A DNA stretch of 64,000 bases from Leptodontidium sp. MPI-SDFR-AT-0119 (lineage: Eukaryota; Ascomycota; Leotiomycetes; Helotiales; Leptodontidiaceae), in assembly GCA_020726505.1 (NCBI GenBank), contig JAHLEZ010000043.1:248001-312000 (forward strand), given 5' to 3'. Every line of letters begins with the position of its first letter. Position 1 is the stretch's first letter. The notes under the pieces are model-generated. The model saw only the letters and a program-made list of their open reading frames with translations, made no database searches and was not told the DNA's origin. This document shows, piece by piece, positions 34,178-48,550 of the stretch. The position numbers and the translations under genes were made by a program.

Positions 34178-34310
34178 CGTTCGGCTGCCACCGGGGTTGA
34201 CTTCTCGCTTCAGGCTATTGTGTCCACGCTTTAGGCTTTCGCTTACAGGGGCCTCACAGGGGCCTCAGCGTGGTCACGTGCGCAATGTCAACCCTGGTGG
34301 GAGCCGAACG
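34178..34310. mobile_element. MITE-like inverted-repeat element
   Basis: Two 24-bp terminal arms, CGTTCGGCTGCCACCGGGGT... at 34178-34201 and its reverse complement at 34287-34310, differ at only two positions. Subterminal CCACGCT (34224-34230) is also mirrored by AGCGTGG (34267-34273). The inside carries a short duplication of CAGGGGCCT. No coding capacity. I could not find a convincing target duplication. Confidence 0.6.
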
Positions 34311-34561
34311 ACTAGTCTCCTACCCTTTATATACGTCCGTCTGTACTGTCTCCCAGATAGCTACCAGTCCATGTGTTGTTCATCACCTGTGTGCCGCGAG
34401 AGCAATGTCCGTTAACACAGATCAAATTGGCTACTAGGACAACACAGATCAAGTCTAGTAGTCAGAATATTCAGGAGATGCAAGTCTAGAAAGCGAGTAT
34501 AATATAGCGATATGAATAATCAAATTTCTAGACCAACCCTTCTATAAGAGGTCTTCTCTTC

Positions 34562-37334
<2,773 letters not shown>

Positions 37335-39738
37335 TCAGATCCAGATCATAGAAGAATCAATACCCGAAAACATGTTACTCCAATCTAAAGTTCCGCCCTC
37401 AATGTCCTGCTCAAAGCTCTGCGCCAATCCATTAAAATACGTCGACAGATCGTCGCCGTTCGCATACATCTCATCCACCATAGACAAATCATTCCCTCCC
37501 GACATACTTGAATTTGACGTCGGCAGTTGATATTCGCCAAACGATTGCGGAGCCGTCATGGGGGGTCCATTGGGCGTTATAAGCAGCTGCTCAGCAGAAG
37601 GCTTCGACGTCGGCGAAACTTCGTGTTTGCGCAGTACATGCGTGAGGGAGTCAAGGAATTTTGCCGCTGTTCTGGATTCATGTTTTGCCTCTTCGAGGAT
37701 CCGGATCGCCTCAGTGAGCTCCTCGCGATGTTTCGCATGATATGATGAGGTTCTATTATGACACAATTCCATGAGCAGCACAATGCTTGCCATGAAGACC
37801 GGGACTAGGAACCCGAGGAATTTGTAGCGTGCTGCTGATAACTGCGACTTTCCCAACTGTGATTCTACCTGGATGACGAGGCGGGCGGATTGTAAGCATA
37901 TCTGGCTGGATGCTGCGTAAGCAGGCTCTGTGAGACCGCGGGTAAAGTATGCAATGTGGAGTGTGCACCTTTGGGCGTAGAGGAGGGAATAGAACATGTA
38001 GCTTTGGTGGACAATGTGTGAGGCGCGCGAAGGTTCGAGTTGGTAATGTGACATCAGTTCTTCTTTTGACATGGAGAAGAAGGGGGGTATATCATTCAAG
38101 AGAATTTGAAGCTCGGTATCGATGCTCATAAGGACGTCGTGGCTGGGGCCACCAGCGAGGCCCATCACTAGGGGACTGCGGTCAACCATGTTGTGGGAAA
38201 TCTCCGAGAGCGACAGTTGAAGTAACTGGAAGGACATTGTCGTCGGTTGAGATAACGGCCGTTCAATACATCGCATGCCATCCGTGACATCCTCGTCGTT
38301 GATATTCAGAGGCTTCCTGACTATCATGTGACGTGGATGACAGTTGTAGGTACTTTGGGACCCGCAATTGAACCTCCTTGAAGGAAGTGACCTATGAGCT
38401 GATTAGTCCGAGGTTTGCTACCATTCAAAGATTGGTGGGAGAAACCAGTCTGCTGCAACAAGATGCCACCATACTCTCCGGCCGATTTCTGTTCGGGCTG
38501 AGTTCGCCAACTTGGAGTTCGATGGCTGGTCCAGAGAATGCAATCCCAGCTCCCGGGCCAGCATGAAGGCCATATTGAATAAAGATTTGCATCTTAGAGA
38601 GAACCCTTCCATATTCAAAACGGTAAAAATCGCAATACTGATTCCCTGGATACCCTCCAATGGCACTGATGACGTTCGGTGGAAGATATCAAGCACATCC
38701 TCGACCGCTTTGACCCATAACAGCGCCTGGGCGTTCGCTTCCTGGCAGGTTGGGAACAAGCCACGAATACTATCGCGCTCTACCCAGGTGTGAGTCGAGC
38801 TCGCAAATATACCCAGGAGGAGTAGGATGTTCCCTGGCTTGACTGGACTTTGCTGGTTCAGGGAAGCATAAACCTCATTCAAGACCGCTGGAAGTGAAGG
38901 GCTGTGGGTTACGTGGTGGACATGGTCAATGTCATCGGTGAATTTTTGGAGCAGGATCTGGGCTTCTGCATACTGCGGTAGCCAGACACATCTCAAGGGC
39001 GGCTCCAAAGGTGTCGATGAGAGATTCACATGCACATTTGGATCGATATAGGGTTGTGCCTGTGTGATTTGCTGGATTGGACAAACACGGAAGGCAATCT
39101 TGTTGGAGGGGATGTTGTTACCCTGATGGGAAGGTTATTAGTATTGGTGCTAAAATCAATCTAGCATGGCAATAAATTGGGGAAGGGAAGGCACTCACTG
39201 AGTGGTCCTGCGCAGTATAGATACTCTTGAGCCAAGCAACATCGTCATCAAGGCGCTCGCCCTCGCCCTCGGGGGACAGGGTCGAGCGGCTTCTGTGTGT
39301 CTGCGGCGTATGAGGAGTACCGGTATGAGCGCCGCCAGAACTCTCAGGACTTTGCGTTGCGTGCTGCTGCCGTATATCATTAACATCACTTAAGGTTCCA
39401 TCGGACGGTGACTTCTGACTGGCGGCCACTAGAGCCTCTAGCTTCCGAATACGCTCAAGGAGCTCAGGCTGCGAGATGCTGATGTTAGGCGGCGCTCCGT
39501 TGGATTTGGGGTTGGGGTTGGGGTTGGGAGTGGGAGTGGGAATCACTGTGTGTGTGGCAAACCGGATGGCGGCGCTGGAGTTGGAGTAGTTCTCTGCGGG
39601 GACGGGGAGCTCGCAAACAATGGCGCGGGAGACACAGTTGGTGCAGGGGGACTCTCGACTACAGCGCAGCTTCCGGGACCTGCAGAAGCGGCAGGAAACC
39701 GGCCTCTCGTATCGTGGTTTGTCTCTCGGCGGCGGCAT
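37335..39738 (-). CDS. Zn2Cys6 transcription factor with fungal-specific domain, likely cluster regulator
   Basis: Exons 39738-39199, 39122-38446 and 38391-37335 (introns 76 and 54 bp) give 757 residues. The N-terminal binuclear zinc cluster reads CRFCRSRKLRC then CTNCVSRAIVC, with all six cysteines at residues ~16-42. A Pro-Asn repeat (PTPTPNPNPNPK) and a coiled-coil-like ELLERIRKLEALV follow. The middle homology region holds LLLLGIFASSTHTW, MAFMLARELGLHSLDQ and GRRVWWHLVAADW, the last being the fungal_trans signature. The second intron is set by a GTTTCT donor and a GACTAATC branch; after it the frame reads YNCHPRHMIVRKPLNINDED. It would sit in the nucleus and bind paired CGG triplets. It shares a promoter with the exporter, a common arrangement for pathway regulators. 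Confidence 0.9.
39508..39540 (+). repeat. G-rich TTGGGG/GTGGGA repeat inside the regulator gene
   Basis: Six runs of three or four G separated by 2-3 bases on the plus strand. On the coding (minus) strand it encodes the Pro-Asn/Pro-Thr repeat. It meets the usual sequence rule for a G-quadruplex. Confidence 0.8.
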
Positions 39739-40275
39739 GGCCAGTCACTGGATGTGGATGCAGATGCAGATGCAGGCCACGGAGGAGGGAGGGTATGGGG
39801 AGACAGGGAGGACAAGGGGGCCGAATCGAGCGAGCGAGCGAGCGAACGGATTTCCCACGGATCCCATGGAGTGAAGGTGCGCGCGCGCGAATAAAGAAGA
39901 TGAAGATGAAGATAAAAAGACAAAGATGAAAAGCTGGGGAGATACGAAGAAGGATTAAGGTTACTCCCGCACACCTTGGCCCCTCTTAGTAAGGTTAGTG
40001 GCGGGCTCGCTTAGGCGGAATATCCGCGGCGGTCGCTCTCCACCCTCTCCGCGGGCGCGGCGACAGGGGTTCCATTGGTTTGGGTAGGTTGGGGTGGTGA
40101 GGCTCCACTCCAGCACTTACTACTACCTCTTCACGTTCAATCCATTCACCTTTTCATCAATTAGAAATTGCAGCCTTTCCGCCCTTAAACAAGTCGTTTT
40201 TTTCATCTCCAGACCTTTTCTCCAACGTCCATCCGACATCCCCAACCCACAAACAACTATCGAGGATTCAGAAAC
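39739..40275. promoter_or_regulatory. Divergent promoter of the regulator and exporter genes
   Basis: 537 bp, GC-rich in the middle (about 39995-40060), with CGGAATATCCG (CGG-N5-CCG, 40016-40026), a GCGA repeat near 39830-39845, an alternating GC tract near 39880, and a pyrimidine-rich leader before the exporter start. Confidence 0.6.
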
Positions 40276-42302
40276 ATGTCGACCACCTCGACTGAGACGG
40301 CGTCAACGCCGCCCAAGGCGGAAGTCGATTCGGGCGGCCAAGTACGAGTATCGACGACTGATCCCACCCGGCATGGTGGTGATGCTTTTGCACCTGCATC
40401 TGTAGATGTCGGCGATAAAACAGAGTTCTTCTACTTAGAAGGCTGGAAATTGTGGGCGATTATGTGCACGCTCTATTTGAACACCCTGCTGGCAGCATTG
40501 GACGTGGTCAGTACAGTATTCCTCATTCCATTCCTTCGTATCCGTCCATTACTCCTCGAGATAATCACATGCATTCATTCCTATCTAACACGATTGTACT
40601 GCACCACAGGGCATTGTCGCGACAGCAATCCCCGCCATCACGGATGACTTCCACCAACTGGATTATGTCGGCTGGTATGGCGGCGCCATCTTCCTTACCC
40701 TCAGCACCACCGCACCCGTCTGGGGCAAGCTGTACAAATACGTCTCCGCCAGATGGGTGTACTTTGTCTCCATTCTCATCTTCTTGGTTGGGAGCATCAT
40801 CGCGGCCACGGCAAAGAACAGCATTGCCTTGATCATCGCCCGTGCTCTGCAGGGCGTGGGATGCTCGGGCAGCATCGGCGGCTCGGTGCTCATGATCAAC
40901 TATGTGGCACATCCTTCGAAACAACCCATGTTCATCGGTCTCTGGGCCACAGTGTACATGATATCGACCATCATCGGCCCTCTGATCGGCGGTGCATTCA
41001 CCTCGCATGTGACGTGGCGGTGGTGTTTCTGGATCAACCTGTAAGTTTCGCGCGGAGGTAGAAAGACTACCGCCAGTTTTCAAGCATGCAAAAGGACCAG
41101 CCCTTCTAACACCCAAAGCAGACCAGTCGGAGGCCCCGTTCTCGTTGCAGTGTTCCTCTTCTTCCACGTGCCCAAGCACGTCAAGTACCCCAAGGCCACA
41201 TGGAAAGAGATTATTTTCCAGCTTGATCTCCCGGGCTTTGCCATGATATTCTCCTCGCTCGTTTGCTTCACCTTGGCCCTACAGTGGGGTGGACAATCGA
41301 AGACATGGAACAACAGCTCAGTCATTGCGACATTGACCATGTGGGTTGTTTTGACAATTGCCTTCGTTGTTGTCGAGTATTTCCAAGGCGAGCGCGCCAT
41401 GATACCCTTACGACTGCTGAAGACACGAATGCAATGGACCAACACACTGTACGCTCTAATGTAAGTATCCAATCCACTAACTTTGATATTTCGTTCTGGC
41501 TGGGAACATACATACTGATGCGGTGATTCTCTAGGGTCAACTGCGCCGAATTCCAAGTTCTATTTTATCTTCCCATCTACTTTCAATCGGTCCACAGCCA
41601 GACGGCGATTGCAAGCGGCGTCAACACCCTTCCATTCATTGCCTTTTTCGCCTTGGGTTCCATGATGAGTGGTGGTATCATAGGAAAAACACGCGTTTTT
41701 CAGCCCTTCTTACTCGTAGGAGGATTACTAGCCACGGTTGGTGCGGCCTTGCTTTACACTGTTGATCTCAACTCTTCCAAGGCTCGGTATCTTGGTCCCC
41801 AGGTTGTATTCGGATTTGGCATTGGTCTTGGTTGCCAAGTTCCAATGATGGCACTCCAAAGTTTCAGTCCCCCCGAAGACGTCGCGTCCGTTACAAGTAT
41901 CATCGTTAGTAAGTAGAACAAAACCCACCATAGCAGGTACTTTTGTCGCTAACTAGATACCCAGTGATGAATTCTCTTAGTGGTGAATACTTTGTTACTG
42001 CAGCTCAATCTCTGTTCGCCAACCGCCTCTTGAGCTCCCTTGCCACCAGTGCGCCTAGCATCAACCCAGGCCTGGTGTTGGCCACGGGTGCAACTGAGCT
42101 GCGTCGCGTCTTCAATGGCTCAGACCTACTCAACGTTATCTCTTCCTACATGGTTGGAACCAAAGCCGTCTTCGCATGGTCTTTGGCCGGTGCAGCTTTC
42201 ACTGCCGTCTTGGCCCTTGTTGTCCCTTTCAAGAAGATGCCTCCAGTTGAAGAAGCGCCAACCGAAAAGAATAGCGCCAATGAGAAGGAAGTGGCTGTCT
42301 AG
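40276..42302 (+). CDS. MFS drug/metabolite exporter (DHA2-like, about 14 helices)
   Basis: Proton-coupled efflux pump of the plasma membrane or a vesicle. Exons 40276-40506, 40610-41040, 41122-41460, 41535-41908 and 41965-42302 give 570 residues. A ~55-residue polar N-terminus precedes helix 1 (KLWAIMCTLYLNTLLAALD). Family motifs are LDVGIVATAIPAI, YGGAIFLTLSTTAPVWGKL (motif A region), ALIIARALQGVGCSG, the antiporter motif C region YMISTIIGPLIGGAF, and VTWRWCFWINLPVG, which with the total length marks the 14-helix group typical of fungal toxin and pigment pumps. The gene is divergent from the Zn2Cys6 regulator and next to the halogenase set, so it probably exports the cluster product or protects the cell from it. 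Transposon sequence begins about 400 bp downstream. Confidence 0.92.
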
Positions 42303-42663
42303 ACTCGAGATTGTTACCGCGGGTGAAACTGAAAAGGGCAGGGACAGCGGGGTGAGATATGAGGTAGGCGTGAGAGGAATTGACCATCATGGTAATAATT
42401 GTATCGATTACGCGGTGGATTAGATGGCATACTATGCTACCCGAAAAGCAAGATACAGGTAGCAGGAACATGAGATAATACAAATCTTTCAAAACCTTGA
42501 AGTGCCTTGGTTCTATGTGAAAGTGCTTTGTAGACATCAAACTGACCCCTTAAGCGCTGCGATCCCTTAGCATAGCTTAGGGCTTAGGAGATGGCATTCG
42601 ATAAGTGTTGAAGTAGAACCAGTGCCATGTGGCCTTTCAATATCTGTGCCCAGTGTGTAAAAT
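42303..42663. other. 3' flank of the exporter gene
   Basis: About 360 bp leading to the AT-rich border; no gene. Confidence 0.4.
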
Positions 42664-42713
42664 GATTTGATTTGAATTTGATTAATAGTCATTAATCAAA
42701 TTCAAATCAAATC
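42664..42713. repeat. Perfect 23-bp inverted repeat with 4-bp loop
   Basis: Arms 42664-42686 and 42691-42713 are exact reverse complements around the loop AGTC. It would form a long AT-rich hairpin at the border between the gene cluster and the transposon tract. Followed by an ATTAATTA-rich run to about 42750. Confidence 0.9.
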
Positions 42714-42753
42714 AAATCAGATTAATTGATTATTAATTAATTAATTTAGTTAA

Positions 42754-43907
42754 TGTGGTACAAAAGTGGAGCATAAAATAGGTGCTCTCAAAGCAGTGAT
42801 GTAGTTGTCTGATTCTGTAAAAGAAGGCTCGTAGGGAGCAACTGACTATATACAAGAATAAGGGCTGCTAACTCAGCAAAGCCAAGGTACCGTAAGTCCG
42901 TGCCTGTACAACATACCCTCCAGTTGCGAGTAACGTCCGAATACAAGAAGAAGAAAAAGGGCTAGGAAAGCTAGTATACAAAGAGAGTGTTATTGCACGT
43001 TATGCGTACCCCCTAGAGGCTAGCTACAGCAACAAAGGGCTAAAAGAGCGTGTGTAGGCTACGAAGTAGGCCAAAAGATAGTGTTGTTAATCTGAGAGGG
43101 AGCAACTCTCTTTAGCCTCAAAGGTTGTAAATGTAGACCTAAAAGGAAGCGACTACTTCTAGCATCTCGTGCTACGCGACCTGAGAGGGAGCGACTCCCC
43201 TAAGCGTTAATTCTAGTAGTAGTAAGTAATCCACTGCTTCTAAGGTAGCTTTTCAACGCTATAAGGCGTTAAGTTGTTAAAGAAGTAGCTTCCTAGGATT
43301 CTGTATAACCCTACTATCTTCAAGTATGTGTATTCATCGGTAAGAGGCTCAGTCGAGTAGAGCTTACGGAGAGTAGTCGACGAAGAGACTTAATTAGTAA
43401 AGCTCGCGGAGGCCAGTCGACGAAGAGGCTCAACAAAGCTCGTGGAAGGCAGTCGACGACGAGGAGACTCGGTCGGTAGAGCTCGCGGGGGCCAATTGGC
43501 GAAGAGGAGGCTCAATTAGTAGAGCTCGCGGAGAGCAGTTGACTAAGAGGCTAGCCAACGAAGAGGCTCGATTAGCAAAGCTCATAAAGGCTAGTCACGA
43601 AGGAGAGACTTAAAGAGGTATAACAAAGCTCAATTTAGGGAGACTTTGATTCGTAGGGGAAAGTAACTCCACACCGCCCCTTAACAAAAGGCACTTCTTT
43701 AAAGGCTTACTTAGTTGACTCAATAGCTTGCGCGAAGCGCGCCAGGGTTCATAACTATGATACAAAAGTAGAGCATAAAGTAGGTGCTCTTAAAGTAGTA
43801 ATATATTTGTCTGATTCTGTAAAAGAAGGCTCGTAGGAAATAATTAACTATATACAAGAATAAGAGCTACTAACTCAGCAAATCCAAGGTACCGTAAGCC
43901 CGTGTCT
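42754..43907. mobile_element. Small terminal-direct-repeat element (TRIM-like), right end cut by a poly-C tract
   Basis: A ~155-bp sequence starting TGTGGTACAAAAG (42754 to about 42912) recurs in the same direction from 43756 to about 43907, where it starts TATGATACAAAAG. Shared words include TTGTCTGATTCTGTAAAAGA and CCAAGGTACCGTAAG. The two copies differ mainly by C/T and G/A changes, as RIP would leave. The ~840-bp inside has no open frame but holds tandem repeats. Direct terminal repeats with a tiny noncoding core fit a TRIM or a gutted LTR element. Strand is not known. Confidence 0.65.
43344..43620. repeat. Degenerate ~40-bp tandem repeats
   Basis: About seven imperfect copies built on AAGAGGCTCAATTAGTAGAG followed by CTCGCGGAGGCCAGTCGACG. 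Unit length varies from about 36 to 45 bp, and one copy is partly deleted. It lies inside the TRIM-like element. Confidence 0.8.
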
Positions 43908-43917
43908 AAGTCCCCCA

Positions 43918-43940
43918 CCCCCCCCCCCCCCCCCCCCCCC
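43918..43940. repeat. Poly-C run of 23
   Basis: An uninterrupted C tract, flanked by CCCCCA and TCCCCT, exactly where the right terminal repeat of the TRIM-like element loses similarity. Its length may be wrong in the assembly. Confidence 0.9.
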
Positions 43941-43998
43941 TCCCCTCGGTCCGCTCACCTCGCTTAATATACTACTTTTTTACTTACTTACTTTTAAT

Positions 43999-44115
43999 AA
44001 TTAATAATTATCTTATTCTCTTATTAATTATCTTATTCTCTTATTAATTATCTTATTCTCTTATTAATTCTCTTATTCTCTTATTAATTCTCTTATTCTC
44101 TTATTAATTTTCTTA
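43999..44115. repeat. 20-bp tandem repeat, about six copies
   Basis: Unit TTATTAATTATCTTATTCTC, with a C in place of the A at one position in the later copies. Confidence 0.9.
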
Positions 44116-45104
44116 ATTTTTGGAATATTAATTAAGATAATTATTATACTAAAATATACTAAAGATAATATAGTTCTAACACTCAAGGCGATTAAAAATG
44201 GCAAGTTCTTTCGATGGGCCGTAAAAGAATAGGGCATACCAAAGTCTACTCTCCGGGGCCGATATTATAATACAACTACTTATCAATAAGCTACTAGTTA
44301 TTTACAAAGGCTACTTATAGTATTAAAAGAGCGTTTTATATATTAGATTTTGACTTAAGAGATATTAGGGTTTAATATTACTTATACGTAAGTATGGCTT
44401 TTTAGGAATCGACTTTGCGTATTTTAAGGAGACCTTATATTACTTAGAAAATAATAGGTGTAGCGGTTTTTAAAGCGGAATCTTGTTTCAAGTACTAAGA
44501 AGTAATATTCTATTAATTTTGTATGTGTTAATAATATAATATTTAATGTTATTAAATTATAATTCCACAAATTGCAGATCCTAGTTATTAAGGCAATTCC
44601 GCTTGAAAATCGATAGAATATAAATGAAGTAGGAATTATAAAAGGCTTTAGAGTTAATATCTTAGTTATTAGCCATACAAATCAACGTTTTGTTTAGCGA
44701 AAATAGCTTGGTTCTCGGAATTAGACCTCGTTTATTAAATATATCTCTGCTATTAATAATAAAACTACGTCACTTGTAATATATAAGAGGAAATTAGTCT
44801 AGTAATAGTGGTTTCTAGTAGATATTAATTTATTTAAGGATTAGTAATTTACAATAATAAAGAATAAATAAACGAATAACGTTACTATATTAAAGTAGCT
44901 TAAAAAGGGTTTTATCCCTTAGACGTAACCACGTGATTAGTAACCCCGATTACTAATCCTAAACGGCCATGGAAGCAGTGTAACAAATAGATTAGATTAG
45001 AGTAGAGTAGTTAGTGTTACTCTAATCTAATCTAATAAATTTATATATTACTTTAAATCTAATTTAATCTAATCTAGAGTATTAGATTACTACTTAAGTA
45101 GTAG
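44116..45104. other. AT-rich RIP-like sequence
   Basis: Stops in all frames and no motif I can name until the TAATCTAATC-rich stretch at 44985-45095, which includes a hairpin (AGATTAGATTAGAGTA and its complement, about 44991-45036). Confidence 0.5.
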
Positions 45105-45384
45105 TGTAGGAGGGACGAACCCCAATCCACACAACAAGAGGGTAGTATATAGCGAGCCACCGGAGGAGATTCTAGGCTTTATAAATAACAGATCAATTAA
45201 ATCTAAAGATATTATATATTTAGAGAGTACGAATCGGCAAAGGAAGGGAGGGAAAAGGTTTTAATAAATAAAATATATTTAGTGTTACGTTCTTAACGTT
45301 TTATAGTTAAGTGTTAGTTCCTTATATATGCGAAGGACTAGCCTAATTATATAACAAAAGAAATTAGCGGCTGTCCCCGCTATA
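45105..45384 (-). repeat. Left LTR (3' LTR) of the 12.1-kb Gypsy element
   Basis: Starts TGTAGGAGGGACGAACC and ends GTCCCCGCTATA. Same length as the right copy. The least mutated words are TAGCGAGCCACCGGAGGAGA and ATTAGCGGCTGTCCCCGC. Confidence 0.88.
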
Positions 45385-48300
45385 TACGTCCCCCCTTTTA
45401 AAGACTTTACTTGTCCTCGAGTAATATATACTAAAAGAAGTAAATAATTAATTAAAGCGTCTTAAATCGTTAATAAGATATTATATAACTAATATATATA
45501 AAGTCCTATAATAATTAACCTGTCACTTTTAAAGTAAATAATTGTCTCACTTAATATCTTCTTGCCCCCTTATATAAGGCTAGCTCTCCCCTACTAACCT
45601 TCTAACTTTAACTCTCTAAATATAATAATCTCTCCTTAATATTATTTTCTTTATAAAGTACTTTAACGCGTCTCGTCTCTTTCCTCCTTTTTTCTATTAA
45701 TTAAATAATACCTCTTATACTTTCTCTCGTTATAATACTTTTAAAGAAAGTAAACTTCTTTATTAAGCTTATATTAAGATCGACTTTACTATTACTTTTC
45801 TTTATATTACTAAGGCAAGATCTTCTTTTATTTAACGATGACTTTAGTTACTATAACTCTAATACTTTTAAAGGTCTCTCTACTATTAACTTCTTTATAT
45901 TTAGTACTTTTAAGACAATAACTTTAACTTTTATTATTAACTTTAACGCGCTATTAGAGCTTAATACCTTTAACTTCGCTATTACTTAGTCGTAGAGGTG
46001 ACGTAGTAGAGAGCTTTCCTTACTTACTTACTTCCTTCTTACTAGATAATAACTTCTTCTATAACACTTACGTTAACTTATATATAATCTCTCCTTAATT
46101 TTCTATACCTCGATCTCTAAATAGTAACTTTAATATAAAATCAAGTCGCTTTAACGTAATAAGTTAATCTTTTATAATACTATTTAAGCTCTACTAACTC
46201 CTCGTAAACCTTTAAGAAGAGTCCTTCGTTATCAGCCACTTTAGAGGTATTATTAAAATCGGTTTACATCTTAACTTAAGCGCTCTTAGCTTTAATATTA
46301 AAGGTTAATATTATAGAGGTCTTAACGCGTCTTAACTTCGTGAGTTATACTCTTATCTCTTTTCTTGTATTTAATTAGCTATTCACAGATTATATTAATA
46401 CCTTTCTTATACTAATTATAATACGACTATTATCTTTAGTCTTTAACTCGTGTTTTAAGAAATACTTAAAGTAAACTCTAAGACTTTACCTTAAACTAAC
46501 TAAGTATTAAACTACTTAACGTCTTTGTAGCGTTAGTACTTATATTCTCTTTATAAGTTAAAGAAACGATATCCTTTATCTCCTTTAAGCTCGTAAATCT
46601 AATAAGAATTATAAGTAACTTTATTCAATACTCGTATTAAACTCTACTCCTCGGGTTTAAAACGTACGTATTACGTTGTACTAATCTTCTCTTAGAAATA
46701 AGTCATTAAGTAGCTTTTAAGTCCCTCTATAAACGCGTCTATATTATACTTATATAAGTCATACTACTAGAGATAAGTGATATTATTTCGCTAGTCTCTT
46801 ATTAATTAATTAGTTAAATAAAGTAAAGGCTAGATTTATTAACTTCGAAGGTTTATAATAAAAAGCCGGGAAGAGTAAGTAAATTAACGGTCGTAATACG
46901 TCGAGTAAGGTTAAGAGGCTATAATAGGTTCTTAGTTCTTAATATAATAGAAATGGCCCCTTCTCCCCTTAATAAGTAAGTCACCTCTTATTATTAAAGC
47001 TAATAAAAGGTCTTTGAAATAACTAAGCTTTCTAAGGGCAAAAGAGTTTAATTAACTTAAGTACTATTAAGTTAATAGTAATTAAATATAAAATAATATA
47101 CTATAAGGTCCTATTAACTAGAGATCTTCTCGGAATAGTAGTTCGGTCTTAGTTAAGGTCTCTTAATTACTTTAGTTCTTTAATAAGGGTTAAAGAACTT
47201 ATTATTAATCTTGAGGTCGAAACTAGACTTAACTCTTAATTAATTACTTTATAAGTTATTAACTTTATCCCTGTCTATTTTATTTAATGACACCTTTTAA
47301 AATAATATAATAGGCGGTAACGAAACATTTATAAGAACACTTAAGGTTATACCTTTAGCCTTAATTAGTTACTAGTACTTATTACTAAGCCTAACTAAAA
47401 GTCAAGGATATAGAGTCTTTATTATTTTAACGATATTAACATAAGCCTAAAATGGCGGTACTCTTACTTATAAGTCTATTATAGTTATAAAGCTATTGTA
47501 TTATATTTAAAAGTTGTTTATAACTTATAATCTCTTACTAATACTTTAAGTATAAAGTATATTACTTCTTGTCTATTAATACTAATAAATAATAAAAGAA
47601 GCTTTTATTCTTTTAGACTTTCTGACGGGAAGGGACTAAGAAGTATTAACGTATATATAAAAAAGGCCCTAACTTAGTAAGCGAGAGACTTTAGATAAAG
47701 CTAATTAAGGGTAGTCGACTAATACTTAATCCCTAAAAGGTTTACTAGTTAGGGGTCGTCGGCTGATAATATATTTAGACCTTTAATACGTGAGGTGAAG
47801 TTAGTGTTAACTATATTATAATTATCGACTTAAGGTTTTAGAAAACATAACTCTAATTCTAAGTATATTATTAACTCTTACTAGGAGATTTCTTAGACTT
47901 CTACTTACCTTATATAAATCGTGTGATCTATTTACTAGTTTAAGGTTAATTTGTCAATAGTACTCTTAGTATTATCCTTTATAAATCGTTATACGCTATA
48001 TTAAAGTTAATAACTTTATAAGTATTAGCTTTATCCCTAGGAATAATAAACTTACTTTGTTGTTTCCTTTCTTTTTATTAATTACTAAGAGTTAGCGCTT
48101 AAGTATATTATATTTATATTCTTTAGGGTATCTAGTACGTTAGACTTAAATTTCTAGCCTAAGCTACAGGTTTAATTTGTCGTTTTAGAATCTAGTCCTA
48201 CAGATCGAGCCTAATAACTGGCCTATTTAAACGAAGTTACTTTTTATCGCCTAAAATATTATTAACTTAATAATAATAGTCTTGTTTTAAACTTATCGTA

Positions 48301-48535
48301 TGTTCGTATATAGTAAGTAGTTTATAAGGGCGTTAGTTTCTTATTAAGTTTTACTCCGAGAAATAAGTACTCTTATAACACGAGGCTAATGTTCTCTCTA
48401 ACTTACTTAGGGCTATATAGGCTCTTTTTTGTATTTATTATAGTATTAAGGTGTCTTAAATCGTGGTTCTTAGTAGTATAAAGTTAGTTTAGCGATTATT
48501 TTAATGATTTTAATATATAATAGTATATCGTCCCC

Positions 48536-48550
48536 CCCCTTTAAAAACTA
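48536..48550 (-). other. Second polypurine-tract-like site inside the Gypsy element
   Basis: TCCCCCCCCTTTAAAAAC on the plus strand resembles the tract next to the left LTR. It lies about 2.8 kb from the reverse transcriptase core, a normal distance for the true 3' end of a Gypsy coding region, whereas the outer tract is 5.9 kb away. This suggests a nested element or an extra 3' region. Confidence 0.4.

Larger units (their letters stand above)
33620..34561. other. Intergenic region with palindromic operator candidate and a MITE-like element
   Basis: About 940 bp between the monooxygenase promoter and the 3' end of the halogenase gene. It contains the CCGAAATTTCGG palindrome and the 133-bp inverted-repeat element listed separately. 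No gene. Confidence 0.5.

Noticed and set aside
38362..38391. Splicing of the regulator with a 30-bp intron (GTAGCAAACC...CATAG)
   Set aside because: A 54-bp intron with a GTTTCT donor shares the same acceptor and phase, is a normal length and has a GACTAATC branch site.
39508..39540. TTGGGG repeats as an internal telomere
   Set aside because: They lie in frame inside a coding exon and encode a Pro-Asn linker; only a few units are present and the repeat is not the usual fungal TTAGGG.
39550..39929. Long open frames on the plus strand opposite the regulator's N-terminus
   Set aside because: They are antisense to the zinc-cluster exon and arise from its high GC content; the composition is repetitive and no family fits.
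43344..43620. CRISPR-like array
   Set aside because: Units are adjacent, degenerate and without unique spacers, and the host is a fungus; it is a tandem repeat within a mobile element.
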